64,000 bases of DNA from Ochrobactrum sp. BTU1 (GCA_018798825.1 CP076354.1:2307343-2371342); one strand, 5' to 3'; positions 1 through 9,622 are shown, counted from the first letter of the stretch. Numbers and translations: made by a program. Notes: generated by a model not told the origin, from the letters alone.

Positions 1-2
1 TT

Positions 3-902
3 TCCCAACTGGCTGTGTTGGCCGCTGTTGCTGCCCATGGCAGTTTCCGAGGGGCGGCGCGTGAATTGTCGATTGCGCCTTCCGCAGTCAGTCATGCGGT
101 TGCTGCCCTTGAAGACAGTCTTGGCATCCGACTTTTGTCGCGCACCACGCGAAGCGTTGCGCCCACGGATGCCGGACGGCAATTGCTGGAACGGCTTGCT
201 CCGGCGCTCGAGGAAATTCATCAGGCACTGGGTGCAGCAATTGAAGCGCGCGAGCGCCCTGCAGGGACATTGCGTATTACGATGCCGCATATCGCAGCAC
301 AATTTGTCATTGCGCCGCGATTGGGTGAATTTGCGGAAGCCTATCCCGACATTACGCTTGATCTGACGGTTGAAAGCGCATTCACCGATATTGTCGCAGC
401 TGGCTTTGATGCCGGTATGCGGCTTGGCGAGAGCCTTGAGGCCGACATGATCTGCGCCCGCCTGACAAGCGATCTGCGTGCGGCGATTGTTGCCTCACCG
501 TCCTATCTCGAAAGGACAACGATCCCCAGACATCCGAATGATCTGATGCAGCATCGTTGTGTGAGGCATCGCTTTGCAAGTGGTCGTATCTATCGCTGGG
601 AGTTTGAAAAGGCGGGTGAAGAGCTGGAGATTGCCATCAACGGCTCACTTATTCTCAATGATGACCGGTTGATTCTCGATGCGATCCTAAACGGCGCTGG
701 TCTCGCTTATCTGTTTGAGGATCACGTTCGGGATGCGCTCGCGGATGGAAGGCTGGTGAGGGTACTTGAAGACTGGTGCCAGCCTTTCGCGGGTCTTTAC
801 CTCTATTATCCAAGTCGTCGTCAGATGCGTCCGGCACTGCGCGCATTTATCGATTTCTTTCGCGGATCGTATGAGATGCAGCACCGCTTTCTGGGGGCGT
901 GA
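3..902 (+). CDS. LysR-family transcriptional regulator (5' end cut by window)
   Basis: DNA-binding regulator of the LysR family. The visible part begins inside the N-terminal winged helix-turn-helix (GSFRGAARELSIAPSAVSHA, then a LGIRLLSRTTR wing), followed from about residue 85 by the periplasmic-binding-like effector domain (TLRITMPHIAAQF, then ADGRLVRVLEDW near the end). The reading frame stays open to the window edge (codons S-Q-L-A before the GTG at 15). LysR proteins normally have about ten residues before this point, so the real start lies upstream. The effector and target are unknown. The last codons overlap the start of the next gene (GTGA), so the two may be co-transcribed. Confidence 0.9.
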   Translation, partial: SQLAVLAAVAAHGSFRGAARELSIAPSAVSHAVAALEDSLGIRLLSRTTRSVAPTDAGRQLLERLAPALEEIHQALGAAIEARERPAGTLRITMPHIAAQFVIAPRLGEFAEAYPDITLDLTVESAFTDIVAAGFDAGMRLGESLEADMICARLTSDLRAAIVASPSYLERTTIPRHPNDLMQHRCVRHRFASGRIYRWEFEKAGEELEIAINGSLILNDDRLILDAILNGAGLAYLFEDHVRDALADGRLVRVLEDWCQPFAGLYLYYPSRRQMRPALRAFIDFFRGSYEMQHRFLGA

Positions 903-1519
903 ACTTGGATCATTTTCGCTATTCTGGCCTCCCGCAATCAGTACAGACAAAACGTTTTTGCAGAATAATCGAAGCTGTTCCAATCCTATCGGCCGCACTG
1001 TCGCGCGCGCGCCGTCTCAACCTTCCAGATTGGTGGCTCGTTTCCGGTGCGCTTTATAATTCTGTATGGAATGTGCTGAGCGGACGCCCTCATGGCTATG
1101 GCATCAAAGACATCGACATCGCTTACTTCGATGGTTCTGATCTCTCATGGAGTGCGGAAGATTCGGCTATTCAAGCGGGCGCTATGGCTTTTGAAGGCTA
1201 TACGCTGCCTGTCGAGATACGCAATCAGGCGCGCGTTCATCTATGGTTTGAAGAGCATTTCGGAAAGCCCTATCCGCCGCTTCGTTGCGCATCCGAATCG
1301 ATTGAGCGTTACGTAGCAATAGCGCATTGCGTGGGCGTGAGATTGGCGAGTGATAACACGCTCAATATTTACGCTCCTTTTGGGCTGGATGACATTTTTT
1401 CGTTTCGTATTCGGCCCAATCATGCCATCGATAACCGCGAAACATATGAAATCAAGGCTCGCCGGGCGTTGGAATGCTGGCCTGAATTGACTATTCAGAG
1501 CTGGGACAAAGAAGGCTGA
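899..1519 (+). CDS. Nucleotidyltransferase-like protein (NTP_transf_6 / DUF925 type)
   Basis: A 206-residue protein resembling the DUF925/NTP_transf_6 family of predicted nucleotidyltransferases. The supporting pattern is a Gly-Ala near residue 50 (WWLVSGALYNSVWN) followed by KDIDIAYFD near residue 75, the place where nucleotidyltransferases carry metal-binding acidic residues. A later conserved-looking stretch is QARVHLWFEEHFGKPYPPL. The substrate is unknown in this family. The GTG start overlaps the stop of the LysR gene by three bases, indicating translational coupling. No signal peptide or membrane segment is visible. The family call is from memory of motif patterns only. Confidence 0.75.
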   Translation: MNLDHFRYSGLPQSVQTKRFCRIIEAVPILSAALSRARRLNLPDWWLVSGALYNSVWNVLSGRPHGYGIKDIDIAYFDGSDLSWSAEDSAIQAGAMAFEGYTLPVEIRNQARVHLWFEEHFGKPYPPLRCASESIERYVAIAHCVGVRLASDNTLNIYAPFGLDDIFSFRIRPNHAIDNRETYEIKARRALECWPELTIQSWDKEG

Positions 1520-1526
1520 GACCATA

Positions 1527-2531
1527 ATGAGCAAAGGGACTGGAATGTTTCGTTGGGGTATTCTTTCCACCGCCAAGATTGGCGTTACGCAGGTTATTCC
1601 GGCGCTTTGCGCTTCCGATAACGGCGTGGTCCATGCAATCGCCAGTCGCGATCAGGCGCGTGCGCGTGCTGTTGCCGATCGGTTTGGCGCACCGCTGGCC
1701 TTTGGTTCCTATGAAGAATTGCTGGCAAGTGATGAAGTGGATGGTGTCTATATCCCGCTGCCAACCTCGCAGCATATCGAATGGACGCTGAAGGCTGCAG
1801 AAGCGGGCAAACATGTTCTCTGCGAAAAGCCGATTGCGTTGAAAGCCGAGGATATCGACCAACTGATTGCCGCGCGCAACAAACATAAGGTGACAATCGC
1901 CGAAGCCTTCATGGTCTATTACCACCCGCAATGGATCAAGCTGCGTCACCTTCTTGCTGAGGGCGCGATCGGAACGTTGCGCCATGTGCAGGGCGCATTC
2001 AGCTATTTCAACAATGATCCTGGCAATATGCGCAATCAGCCGGAACTTGGCGGTGGCGCGCTACCGGATATTGGCGTGTATCCGACCGTTGTTACGCGTA
2101 TGGTGACAGAGAAAGAGCCGCTCTCGGTTCAGGCATCGGTCGAGTTCGATCCGAAGTTCGGTACTGATCGTTACGCGAATGTGTCGGCACGATTTGATGG
2201 CTTCGACCTTACTTTTTATGTCGCAACACAGCTCGCGGCTCGTCAGACCATGGTTTTCCATGGTGACAAGGGCTTTATCGAAGTTCACGCACCTTTTAAC
2301 ACCGGTAAATATGGTCAGGGCCGCATTACGCTCTATAATGGCGGTCATACGGAAGCGACCGAATGGTCGTTCTCCGATACAAACCACTACCAGCTTCAGG
2401 CCGAAAACTTCGTGCGAGCCACGAAAGGCGAAGGCGTGCTGCTGTTTTCTCTGGAAAACTCGAAGGCAAATCAGAAATTCATCGATGCTATATATCGTGC
2501 TGGTAAAAGCGACGGCTTCGTGAGTGTCTGA
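1527..2531 (+). CDS. Gfo/Idh/MocA-family NAD(P)-dependent oxidoreductase
   Basis: Predicted cytosolic sugar or polyol dehydrogenase, 334 residues. An N-terminal Rossmann domain starts FRWGILSTAKIG and contains the family hallmark EKP in GKHVLCEKPIAL near residue 100. The C-terminal alpha/beta substrate domain contains GGGALPDIGVYP, whose Asp and Tyr stand where substrate-binding residues lie in the family. The overall pattern recalls dimeric dihydrodiol/xylose dehydrogenase-like members, but the substrate cannot be set from sequence. The start at 1527 is used; the ATG at 1545, preceded by AAAGGGAC, is an equally good alternative that removes six residues. It lies 7 bp after the preceding gene. 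Confidence 0.88.
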   Translation: MSKGTGMFRWGILSTAKIGVTQVIPALCASDNGVVHAIASRDQARARAVADRFGAPLAFGSYEELLASDEVDGVYIPLPTSQHIEWTLKAAEAGKHVLCEKPIALKAEDIDQLIAARNKHKVTIAEAFMVYYHPQWIKLRHLLAEGAIGTLRHVQGAFSYFNNDPGNMRNQPELGGGALPDIGVYPTVVTRMVTEKEPLSVQASVEFDPKFGTDRYANVSARFDGFDLTFYVATQLAARQTMVFHGDKGFIEVHAPFNTGKYGQGRITLYNGGHTEATEWSFSDTNHYQLQAENFVRATKGEGVLLFSLENSKANQKFIDAIYRAGKSDGFVSV

Positions 2532-2588
2532 TTTGTGTGACTGGAACAACTGTCAGGAAGAAATCTTTCTGTGTCACATAGCTTGTGA

Positions 2589-2620
2589 CTTGCAGTGAAA
2601 AACCGCCTTTCTTATATACG
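2589..2620 (+). promoter_or_regulatory. Heat-shock (sigma-32/RpoH) promoter of dnaK
   Basis: CTTG at 2589-2592, an 18-bp spacer, then CTTATATACG at 2611-2620. This matches the alphaproteobacterial heat-shock consensus CTTG-N17/18-CYTATNTNNG at every fixed position. It lies about 145 bp before the dnaK start, so the transcript should have a long leader. Confidence 0.8.
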
Positions 2621-2765
2621 CCTCGCACAGGGCTTTGATAAAAGGCCGGGTGGATTGAAAAATCCTTCCCGACATCACACCTTGAAGCAGGCATTGTGAA
2701 ATCGATAGGAACCGCTAATGGAACGCTCGGTAGAGGTCTTTGCGGTTTGCTGAATGGAGAGAAAT

Positions 2766-4676
2766 ATGGCTAAAGTTATTGGTATCGATCTGGGAACGAC
2801 CAACTCCTGCGTTGCCGTCATGGACGGAAAAAGCGCGAAGGTCATTGAAAATGCTGAAGGTGCTCGCACGACGCCTTCGATTATCGCTTTCAGCGATAGC
2901 GACGAACGCCTCGCTGGCCAGCCTGCGAAGCGTCAGGCTGTCACCAACCCTGAAGGCACTCTGTTTGCCGTAAAGCGCCTGATTGGCCGCCGCTTTGATG
3001 ACCCAATGGTCACAAAGGACAAGGATCTTGTACCTTACAAGATCGTCAAGGGCGACAACGGCGACGCATGGGTCGAAACCCACGGCAAGAAATATTCGCC
3101 ATCGCAGGTTTCGGCCATGATCCTTCAGAAAATGAAGGAAACCGCTGAATCCTATCTCGGTGAAACTGTTACGCAGGCCGTTATCACGGTTCCAGCATAC
3201 TTCAACGATGCTCAGCGTCAGGCAACCAAGGATGCCGGTAAGATCGCTGGTCTTGAAGTTCTGCGTATCATCAACGAACCAACTGCTGCAGCTCTCGCCT
3301 ATGGTCTCGACAAGAGCGAAGGCAAGACGATTGCCGTTTACGATCTTGGCGGCGGTACTTTCGACGTGTCGGTTCTCGAAATCGGCGATGGCGTGTTTGA
3401 AGTTAAGTCCACCAACGGTGACACGTTCCTCGGCGGTGAAGACTTTGACATGCGTCTGGTCGAATACCTCGTTACCGAGTTCAAGAAGGAAAGCGGCATC
3501 GATCTGAAGAACGACAAGCTTGCTCTGCAGCGTCTTAAGGAAGCTGCTGAAAAGGCAAAGATCGAACTTTCGTCGGCTCAGCAGACCGAAATCAACCTGC
3601 CGTTCATCACGGCTGACCAGACCGGTCCTAAGCACCTTGCTATCAAGCTTTCGCGCTCGAAGTTCGAAAGCCTGGTTGACGATCTCGTGCAGCGCACGGT
3701 CGAGCCATGCAAGGCAGCGCTCAAGGATGCAGGCCTCAAGGCTGGCGACATCGACGAAGTGGTTCTGGTTGGCGGCATGACCCGTATGCCTAAGATCCAG
3801 GAAGTCGTGAAGCAGTTCTTCGGTAAGGAACCGCACAAGGGCGTGAACCCGGACGAAGTTGTTGCCATGGGTGCTGCAATTCAGGGCGGCGTTCTGCAGG
3901 GCGACGTCAAGGACGTTCTGCTGCTCGACGTAACCCCGCTTTCGCTCGGCATTGAAACGCTTGGTGGCGTATTCACCCGTCTGATCGATCGCAACACGAC
4001 GATCCCGACCAAGAAGTCGCAGACCTTCTCGACCGCTGAAGACAATCAGTCGGCTGTGACGATCCGCGTTTTCCAGGGCGAGCGCGAAATGGCTGCCGAC
4101 AACAAGATCCTCGGCCAGTTCGATCTCGTTGGCATTCCGCCGGCACCACGCGGCGTGCCGCAGGTTGAAGTGACTTTCGACATCGACGCCAACGGTCTCG
4201 TCAATGTGTCCGCGAAGGACAAGGGCACCGGCAAGGAACACCAGATCCGCATTCAGGCATCGGGTGGTCTTTCGGATGCCGACATCGAAAAAATGGTCAA
4301 GGACGCAGAAGCAAACGCTGAAGCTGACAAGCAGCGTCGTGATGCTGTTGAAGCCAAGAACCAGGGCGAAAGCCTCCTTCATTCGTCTGAAAAGTCGCTG
4401 AAGGAATATGGTGACAAGGTTTCGGCTGAAGACAAGCAGGCAATCGAAGGCGCAATCGCAGCCCTTCGTACCTCGCTTGAAGGCGATGATGCTGAAGATA
4501 TCAAGGCGAAGACGCAGACCCTTGCCGAAGCTTCGATGAAGCTTGGTCAGGCCATGTATGAAGCAGCACAGGCTGCTGAAGAAGGTGGTGCTGCCGGTGG
4601 TGAGCAGGCTTCTTCCAACGATGACGTTGTTGACGCCGATTACGAAGAAATCGACGACGACAAGAAAAAGTCGTAA
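2766..4676 (+). CDS. dnaK: Molecular chaperone DnaK (Hsp70)
   Basis: Hsp70 chaperone, 636 residues. It binds exposed hydrophobic peptides in an ATP-driven cycle with DnaJ and GrpE. The N-terminal ATPase domain opens with [20 protein letters not shown] and carries [12 protein letters not shown] and [11 protein letters not shown]; the linker [15 protein letters not shown] is near residue 390, followed by the beta-sandwich substrate domain and helical lid. The C-terminus is acidic ([17 protein letters not shown]), as usual. The ATG at 2766 is chosen because MAKVIGID is the family N-terminus and GGAGAG precedes it; an upstream in-frame ATG at 2754 would add four atypical residues. A heat-shock promoter lies upstream and a strong terminator downstream. 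Confidence 0.99.
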   Translation: MAKVIGIDLGTTNSCVAVMDGKSAKVIENAEGARTTPSIIAFSDSDERLAGQPAKRQAVTNPEGTLFAVKRLIGRRFDDPMVTKDKDLVPYKIVKGDNGDAWVETHGKKYSPSQVSAMILQKMKETAESYLGETVTQAVITVPAYFNDAQRQATKDAGKIAGLEVLRIINEPTAAALAYGLDKSEGKTIAVYDLGGGTFDVSVLEIGDGVFEVKSTNGDTFLGGEDFDMRLVEYLVTEFKKESGIDLKNDKLALQRLKEAAEKAKIELSSAQQTEINLPFITADQTGPKHLAIKLSRSKFESLVDDLVQRTVEPCKAALKDAGLKAGDIDEVVLVGGMTRMPKIQEVVKQFFGKEPHKGVNPDEVVAMGAAIQGGVLQGDVKDVLLLDVTPLSLGIETLGGVFTRLIDRNTTIPTKKSQTFSTAEDNQSAVTIRVFQGEREMAADNKILGQFDLVGIPPAPRGVPQVEVTFDIDANGLVNVSAKDKGTGKEHQIRIQASGGLSDADIEKMVKDAEANAEADKQRRDAVEAKNQGESLLHSSEKSLKEYGDKVSAEDKQAIEGAIAALRTSLEGDDAEDIKAKTQTLAEASMKLGQAMYEAAQAAEEGGAAGGEQASSNDDVVDADYEEIDDDKKKS

Positions 4677-4695
4677 GCCTTGTCCGTAATGCTAA

Positions 4696-4722
4696 GGCCC
4701 GGGACGTCAGTCCCGGGCTTTT
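4696..4722 (+). terminator. Rho-independent terminator after dnaK
   Basis: Eight-base-pair stem GCCCGGGA/TCCCGGGC with a 6-nt loop, followed by TTTT. It lies 20 bp after the dnaK stop, so dnaJ probably depends on read-through or on its own promoter in the following 150 bp. Confidence 0.85.
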
Positions 4723-4876
4723 GCGAATTTTCGGGACGGTTGCACCGGACGGACAGAAACAACAAGAATAGTCCAGCAGTCATACCACTCGATCAGAGGT
4801 GTGATTTGTGTCAAACAGGACCGTGGAGACGCTACCGTAAAGACGGATGCGATCCAGCCGTCGGGATAACGAACTA

Positions 4877-6013
4877 ATGAAGATCGATTACTACGAAGCT
4901 CTAGGTGTTGAGAGAACAGCAGACGATAAGGTGTTGAAGACTGCCTTTCGTAAGCTTGCCATGGAGTATCATCCGGATCGTAATCCGAACAATCCGGATG
5001 CTGAACGCAAGTTCAAGGAAATCGGCGAGGCCTATGAAACGCTGAAGGACCCGCAGAAGCGTGCAGCTTACGACCGCTTCGGTCATGCAGCCTTTGAAAA
5101 TGGCGGCATGGGTGGCGGTGGTTTCGGCGGCGGCTTTGGTGGCGCCGGCGGTTTTTCCGATATTTTCGAAGACATCTTTGGCGAGATGATGGGTGGCGGT
5201 CGCCGCCGCTCGAATGGCGGACGCGAACGCGGCGCCGATCTTCGCTACAATATGGAAGTAAGTCTGGAAGAAGCTTTTTCCGGCAAGGCCGCACAGATCC
5301 GTGTGCCGACTTCCATCACCTGTGATGAATGCTCAGGTACGGGCGCAAAAGCCGGTTCGCAGCCGACCACCTGTACCATGTGCTCCGGTTCGGGCCGCGT
5401 GCGCGCAGCACAGGGCTTCTTCTCGGTTGAGCGGACCTGTCCGACCTGTAACGGTCGCGGTCAGATCATCAAGGATCCTTGCGGCAAGTGCCATGGTCAG
5501 GGCCGTGTTACGCAGGAGCGTTCGCTTTCGGTCAATATCCCGGCTGGTATCGAAGACGGTACTCGTATTCGTCTGGCTGGCGAAGGTGAAGCCGGAACGC
5601 GTGGCGGGCCATCGGGCGATCTTTATATCTTCCTGTCGGTTAAGCCGCATGAGTTCTTCCAGCGTGATGGGGCTGATCTTTACTGCAAGGTTCCAATCTC
5701 GATGACGACGGCAGCACTGGGTGGAGATTTTGAAGTTTCCACGCTTGATAGCACCCAGACTCGCGTGAAGGTGCCGGAAGGTACACAAAACGCCAAGCAA
5801 TTCCGCCTCAAAGGCAAGGGTATGCCGGTTTTGCGTCAGCAGGCAGTGGGTGATCTTTATATCCAGATTGATATTGAGACGCCGCAGAACCTTTCCAAGC
5901 GGCAACGCGAGTTGCTTGAGGAATTTGAACAACTCTCATCCAAGGAGAACAGCCCGAAATCGGCAGGCTTCTTCTCCCGGATGAAGGAGTTTTTCGAAGG
6001 TATAGGTGAGTGA
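4877..6013 (+). CDS. dnaJ: Chaperone protein DnaJ (Hsp40)
   Basis: Co-chaperone that stimulates DnaK ATP hydrolysis and delivers clients, 378 residues. The J domain carries the HPD signature at residues 32-34 (MEYHPDRNP). A Gly/Phe-rich linker follows (about 75-105). The zinc-binding domain has four CxxCxGxG repeats ([32 protein letters not shown]), then the C-terminal client-binding domains. The ATG at 4877 gives the normal [11 protein letters not shown] start; an in-frame start at 4847 would add ten residues. The gap from dnaK is about 200 bp and contains the dnaK terminator. Confidence 0.99.
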   Translation: MKIDYYEALGVERTADDKVLKTAFRKLAMEYHPDRNPNNPDAERKFKEIGEAYETLKDPQKRAAYDRFGHAAFENGGMGGGGFGGGFGGAGGFSDIFEDIFGEMMGGGRRRSNGGRERGADLRYNMEVSLEEAFSGKAAQIRVPTSITCDECSGTGAKAGSQPTTCTMCSGSGRVRAAQGFFSVERTCPTCNGRGQIIKDPCGKCHGQGRVTQERSLSVNIPAGIEDGTRIRLAGEGEAGTRGGPSGDLYIFLSVKPHEFFQRDGADLYCKVPISMTTAALGGDFEVSTLDSTQTRVKVPEGTQNAKQFRLKGKGMPVLRQQAVGDLYIQIDIETPQNLSKRQRELLEEFEQLSSKENSPKSAGFFSRMKEFFEGIGE

Positions 6014-6017
6014 TGAA

Positions 6018-6044
6018 AAGGGAGCCGTTTGGCTCCCTTTTTTT
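6018..6044 (+). terminator. Rho-independent terminator after dnaJ
   Basis: Stem GGGAGCC/GGCTCCC with a GTTT loop and a run of seven T, just after the dnaJ stop. The flanking AAA/TTT can extend the stem. Confidence 0.9.
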
Positions 6045-6124
6045 ATACTTTCCTTATTGTCGCCTTGCCTAACCAATCCAATGCGGCATAAACTTGTCTG
6101 ATAACGACAATGGGAGCAGTGAGA

Positions 6125-6724
6125 ATGGCAGGACAGCTCGGCAGGAAACTGGCCGCTAAGTTCGATGAGGAAATCCGTTTTTTCAAAGGCTGGATAGACG
6201 GACCGAAGGCGGTGGGCGCTATATTGCCGACAAGTTCGATTACAGCGCGACGCATGGCGAGTGTTATCGATACGAAATCAGGCCTGCCTGTTCTGGAGCT
6301 CGGACCGGGAACAGGTGTTATCACCAAGGCTATTCTTGCGCATGGCGTGAAGCCTTCCGATCTCTACTGCGTTGAATACTCCTCAGATTTTGTCGAACAT
6401 CTCGACCGGACTTTCCCCGATGTGAACATAATCCAGGGCGATGTATTCGATCTGGATAGCGCTTTGGGCAATATGAAAGATCAGAAATTCGACAGCATTG
6501 TTTCAGCCGTTCCGATGCTGAATTTCCCAATGCCAAGCCGCATTCAGCTGATGGAAGATCTTTTGTCCCGAATTCCACGCGGCCGTCCTCTCATACAGAT
6601 TACTTATGGTCCACGTCCGCCAGTGCCAGCTGGCAAAGGCAATTACACTGTGCAGCATTACGATTTCGTCGTGCGCAATGTTCCGCCCGCACAGCTCTGG
6701 GTCTATCGTAGTCCGCTCGTCTGA
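6125..6724 (+). CDS. pmtA: Phospholipid N-methyltransferase PmtA
   Basis: S-adenosylmethionine-dependent enzyme that methylates phosphatidylethanolamine stepwise toward phosphatidylcholine, a major membrane lipid of Brucella and rhizobia. It shows the Rhizobium/Agrobacterium-type PmtA pattern: KFDEEIRFFKGWIDGPKAVGAI at the N-terminus, PTSSITARRMA, SAM motif I VLELGPGTGVITKAI, and VSAVPMLNFP in the post-I region. The protein is soluble with no membrane helix and is expected at the membrane surface. The ATG at 6125 is chosen over the ATG at 6110 because GGGAG lies about 8 bp before it and it matches the usual family N-terminus. It follows dnaJ behind a terminator, so it is likely separately transcribed. 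Confidence 0.88.
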   Translation: MAGQLGRKLAAKFDEEIRFFKGWIDGPKAVGAILPTSSITARRMASVIDTKSGLPVLELGPGTGVITKAILAHGVKPSDLYCVEYSSDFVEHLDRTFPDVNIIQGDVFDLDSALGNMKDQKFDSIVSAVPMLNFPMPSRIQLMEDLLSRIPRGRPLIQITYGPRPPVPAGKGNYTVQHYDFVVRNVPPAQLWVYRSPLV

Positions 6725-6747
6725 CCTTTTACGGAGTATATTAATCA

Positions 6748-7326
6748 ATGACGGCAAAGATCATGATCTTTGCGGGTTCTACCCGCAAAGGCGCTTTTTC
6801 AGGCCATATGGCAGAGGCGGCTTCCAAAGAGCTGGCTGCACAAGGTGCGAGCGTCACGCATATTTCGCTGGCTGATTATCCGCTTCCCTTCATGAATGAA
6901 GATCTGGAAGCTGAAGAGGGTATTCCTGAAAACGCCATGAAGCTTGGTCGTCTATTTGCCGCGCATGACGGGCTGATGATCTGTTCTCCGGAATATAACG
7001 CATCGATCCCGGCGCTTCTCAAAAACACGATCGACTGGGTCAGCCGTATTTCGAAGGATGGCGATAAGCCGCTCAAGCCCTATGCGGGTTTGACTGTCGG
7101 GCTTTGCTCGACTTCCAACGGTGCTTTCGCCGGTGTGCGTGGGCTTTATCACCTGCGCGCCGTTCTGATGAATGTCGGCACGCATATCGTGACTGAGCAG
7201 TGTTCCGTTAGCGGTGCCGCCGATGCTTTCAACGATGATGACACGCTCAAAAATGAGCGTCAGGCAAAGATGCTGAGCGCTGTATGTGCGAGCCTGATTA
7301 AGCACTCGGTCAATCCGGGGCGCTGA
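6748..7326 (+). CDS. NADPH-dependent FMN reductase-family flavoprotein
   Basis: A 192-residue flavodoxin-fold oxidoreductase of the NADPH-dependent FMN/azo-reductase family. Supporting motifs are the N-terminal phosphate loop FAGSTRKGAFSGHMA, the central SPEYNASIPALLKNTIDWVSR that marks the family and binds the flavin, and TSNGAFAGVRGLYHLR. Likely a cytosolic dimer reducing FMN, quinones or related acceptors; the physiological substrate cannot be read. It starts 23 bp after pmtA with a GGAG site about 11 bp upstream, so the two could be co-transcribed. Confidence 0.9.
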   Translation: MTAKIMIFAGSTRKGAFSGHMAEAASKELAAQGASVTHISLADYPLPFMNEDLEAEEGIPENAMKLGRLFAAHDGLMICSPEYNASIPALLKNTIDWVSRISKDGDKPLKPYAGLTVGLCSTSNGAFAGVRGLYHLRAVLMNVGTHIVTEQCSVSGAADAFNDDDTLKNERQAKMLSAVCASLIKHSVNPGR

Positions 7327-7350
7327 TAATTGGCACTATCTGCACATTTC

Positions 7351-7379
7351 AGGGCGCGGTATCTTTCGTACCGCGCCCT
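7351..7379. terminator. GC-rich hairpin after the FMN reductase gene
   Basis: Arms AGGGCGCGGTA (7351-7361) and TACCGCGCCCT (7369-7379) are a perfect 11-bp stem with a 7-nt loop. No strong T run follows, so termination is likely but weaker than usual. Confidence 0.6.
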
Positions 7380-7390
7380 GTTGTGCGAAT

Positions 7391-7493
7391 AGCATAATCC
7401 GACCTGAGCGGAGCGAGGATCGATAAGATTATGCTTCAAGTAAAAGACTTTAGAGCGCCGATCTGATTAAATCCGATCGAAACGCGCTCTAAA
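7391..7493. repeat. Two inverted repeats in the leader of pyrF
   Basis: First pair: AGCATAATC (7391-7399) and GATTATGCT (7427-7435). Second pair: TTTAGAGCGC (7449-7458) and GCGCTCTAAA (7484-7493). The AGAGCGC...GCGCTCT design recurs at 22655, 25525, 37731 and 41773, so this is a copy of a dispersed intergenic palindrome. It ends 25 bp before pyrF. Confidence 0.75.
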
Positions 7494-7518
7494 ACTAAAA
7501 ATCACAGCGGAGATTACC

Positions 7519-8220
7519 ATGACGACCACAGATTTGCGCGATCAGCTGATCGTGGGCCTCGACGTGCCAACCGTTGCTGAAGCGGAAAAGGTAGTTGAAG
7601 AGCTTGGCGATGCGGCCACTTTCTACAAGATCGGCTACCAGCTTGTGTTTGCAGGCGGTCTTGATTTCGCCAAGAGTCTGATTGCGGCAAAGAAAAAAGT
7701 CTTTCTCGACATGAAGCTCCTCGACATCGACAATACCATTGCCAAGGGCGTGGAAAATGTCGCGAAGATGGGCGTTTCCATGCTTACCCTTCATGCTTAT
7801 CCAAAGGCCATGCGTTCGGCTGTGGAAGCGGCCAAAGGCTCTGATCTTTGCCTGCTTGGCGTGACTGTTCTGACCTCGATGGATGATGCTGATCTGAAAG
7901 AGGCGGGTTATTCCGATACGCCGGAAGCACTGGTGCTCAAGCGTGCGCAACAGGCGCGGGACGCGGGCATGGGCGGGATTGTTGCGTCGGCTGCCGAAGC
8001 TTTTGCCATTCGTCAGGCCATTGGCCCCGAGATGGCCGTCGTTACTCCAGGAATTCGTCCGGCGGGAGCCGAGAAGGGCGACCAGAAGCGGGTCATGACA
8101 CCAGCCGATGCGTTAGAAGCCGGTGCAAGCCATCTCGTCGTTGCGCGACCAATTGTCGGCGCAAGCGATCGCAGGGCTTCAGCCCTTGCCATCCTGGAAG
8201 AAATGCGCTCGGTTGCCTAA
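7519..8220 (+). CDS. pyrF: Orotidine 5'-phosphate decarboxylase
   Basis: Last step of UMP synthesis: decarboxylates orotidine monophosphate in the cytosol. The 233-residue TIM-barrel protein shows the catalytic signature [15 protein letters not shown] near residue 60, where the D-K-D residues form the active-site charge network. [19 protein letters not shown] near residue 175 and [13 protein letters not shown] are the phosphate-binding loops. The SD GCGGAG is upstream. A dispersed palindrome lies immediately before the gene. The downstream DUF1330 gene follows after 21 bp and is probably co-transcribed. Confidence 0.98.
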   Translation: MTTTDLRDQLIVGLDVPTVAEAEKVVEELGDAATFYKIGYQLVFAGGLDFAKSLIAAKKKVFLDMKLLDIDNTIAKGVENVAKMGVSMLTLHAYPKAMRSAVEAAKGSDLCLLGVTVLTSMDDADLKEAGYSDTPEALVLKRAQQARDAGMGGIVASAAEAFAIRQAIGPEMAVVTPGIRPAGAEKGDQKRVMTPADALEAGASHLVVARPIVGASDRRASALAILEEMRSVA

Positions 8221-8241
8221 TCAGTTTCTGAGGAGGATGAT

Positions 8242-8529
8242 ATGACCAAAGCCTATTGGATCGCCCGCGTGGATGCCCGTGATACGGAGCGCTACAAGGA
8301 TTATGTCTCGACCGCCAAGCCTGCTTTCGAGCGCTATGGTGCGAAGTTTATCGCTCGTGGCGGTAAAGCCGAAGCCGTTGAGGGTCAGGGCCGCGCCCGC
8401 AATGTCATCATCGAATTTGAAACGATGCAGCACGCGCTTGATTGCTACAACTCGCCGGAATATCAGGCTGCAAAAGCCATCCGCCAGACTGTGGCGGACG
8501 GCGAAATCGTCATCGTCGAAGGTGTATAA
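8242..8529 (+). CDS. DUF1330-family protein
   Basis: A 95-residue small protein of the dimeric alpha/beta-barrel DUF1330 family. It matches the family layout: KAYWIARVDARDTERYKDY at the N-terminus, FIARGGKAEAVEG in the middle, IIEFETMQHALDCYNSPEYQ and ending GEIVIVEGV. The family has no firm biochemical function; a distant link to EthD/ABM-type barrels is known. A strong SD (GAGGAGGA) stands 6 bp upstream. It shares the strand and spacing with pyrF. Confidence 0.85.
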   Translation: MTKAYWIARVDARDTERYKDYVSTAKPAFERYGAKFIARGGKAEAVEGQGRARNVIIEFETMQHALDCYNSPEYQAAKAIRQTVADGEIVIVEGV

Positions 8530-8530
8530 G

Positions 8531-8575
8531 CATGTCTCCCAAAAGTGGGAACCGGTTTTGGGTTAAAGACATGCG
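8531..8575. repeat. Dispersed palindromic repeat, family A
   Basis: Imperfect palindrome CATGTCTCCCAAAAGTGGGA...CCGGTTTTGGG...AGACATG directly after the DUF1330 stop. The arms CATGTCT/AGACATG and CCCAAAA/TTTTGGG pair. Related copies lie at 22598, 25468 and 46990. Confidence 0.8.
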
Positions 8576-8608
8576 AAAGACAAGGAACTAAAGCGTGTTA
8601 CGTTTTAA

Positions 8609-9481
8609 TTATAGCTTGACCGGCGGATCATGACGTCCGCTGATCGAAAGATCTAGCAATATGACCTTGCCCGCATGTGGATCAGCATTGCGGGCATTTT
8701 CATTCATGCCTTCATGAGCGCTGGTGACGATCAGCACAGAGGCGTCTGCGCCGATAAAGGCTGGGCAGGTTGGCTGGCTAACAGGAAGCTTGATCGAGCG
8801 TATCAAACGGCCCTGCGGCGAGTAGGCATTGAGCGCACTGCCACCCCAGCAAGCATTCCACAGTGTTCCTTCTGCATCCACCACCGAGCCATCAACGCCA
8901 CCATCTTCCACGCGATGATGGAACACACTTTTTTCCGAGACCGGCAGCCCGGTTTCGGGATCAGTATCGACCCGCCAGATGATATTGCGGTCGGTATCGG
9001 CAAAATAAGCGATCTTGCCATCCGGCGAAAAGCAGATCGAGTTGGTGATCGTGATGCCAGAGAAAAGCTTTTTGACTTGCCCCGCGCGATACCACCAGAT
9101 TGAGCCAGCATCCTTCTCGGCTTTCTTGCCCATGGTCCCGATCCAGAAGGAACCTGACGGATGCACACGCGCATCATTGGAGCGTGTGACGTCATTATCG
9201 GCTTCCAGCGGATGGTGCAGCGCCAGGCGTCCACTGGCGCGCTCGCGCACAAACAGACCATGTTCGCTGACGATCAGCTGCCGCTCACGATCAATGACTG
9301 CAAGCGCGCTGGCTTTCATGCCCAGATCGTGCGTGCGGACTTCACCACCATCATCTTTTTCGATCAGTCTCTGACCCAGAATATCGAACCACCAGCATTG
9401 AGCGGTCAGTGGATCATAGCCCGGACCTTCTCCCAGTTCCGCGATATGTTCGGCAAATATGGTTGTGTTGACTGCGCTCAC
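8609..9481 (-). CDS. SMP-30/gluconolactonase-family lactonase
   Basis: A 290-residue six-bladed beta-propeller of the SMP-30/Gnl/LRE family, which hydrolyses sugar lactones with one divalent metal. Visible family positions are AELGEGPGYDP at the N-terminus (metal-binding Glu), SNDARVHPSGSFWIGTMG near residue 105, ITITNSICFSPDGKIAYFADT near 145 (metal-binding Asn) and VEDGGVDGSVVDAEGTLWNACW near 195 (metal-binding Asp region). The likely role is hydrolysis of an aldonolactone in a sugar-oxidation route. The minus-strand SD GGGAGGAA sits just upstream. It diverges from gshB. Confidence 0.92.
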   Translation of the reverse strand: MSAVNTTIFAEHIAELGEGPGYDPLTAQCWWFDILGQRLIEKDDGGEVRTHDLGMKASALAVIDRERQLIVSEHGLFVRERASGRLALHHPLEADNDVTRSNDARVHPSGSFWIGTMGKKAEKDAGSIWWYRAGQVKKLFSGITITNSICFSPDGKIAYFADTDRNIIWRVDTDPETGLPVSEKSVFHHRVEDGGVDGSVVDAEGTLWNACWGGSALNAYSPQGRLIRSIKLPVSQPTCPAFIGADASVLIVTSAHEGMNENARNADPHAGKVILLDLSISGRHDPPVKL

Positions 9482-9622
9482 CTGTTCCTCCCGGGCTTTG
9501 CCGTTTCAACATAATGAAGGGCGGGGCGGCGATCCAGTTGCAAATATTTAAGTGATCAGAAAGTTCTATGTCGCTTGGCGAAACCGTTTTAAGTTCCGGC
9601 AACTGAGAATCGCGAGGAAATC

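Noticed and set aside
2715..4382. A 555-codon open frame antisense to dnaK
   Set aside because: It mirrors the strongly biased dnaK coding sequence, has no family motif and no ribosome site; a codon-bias shadow.
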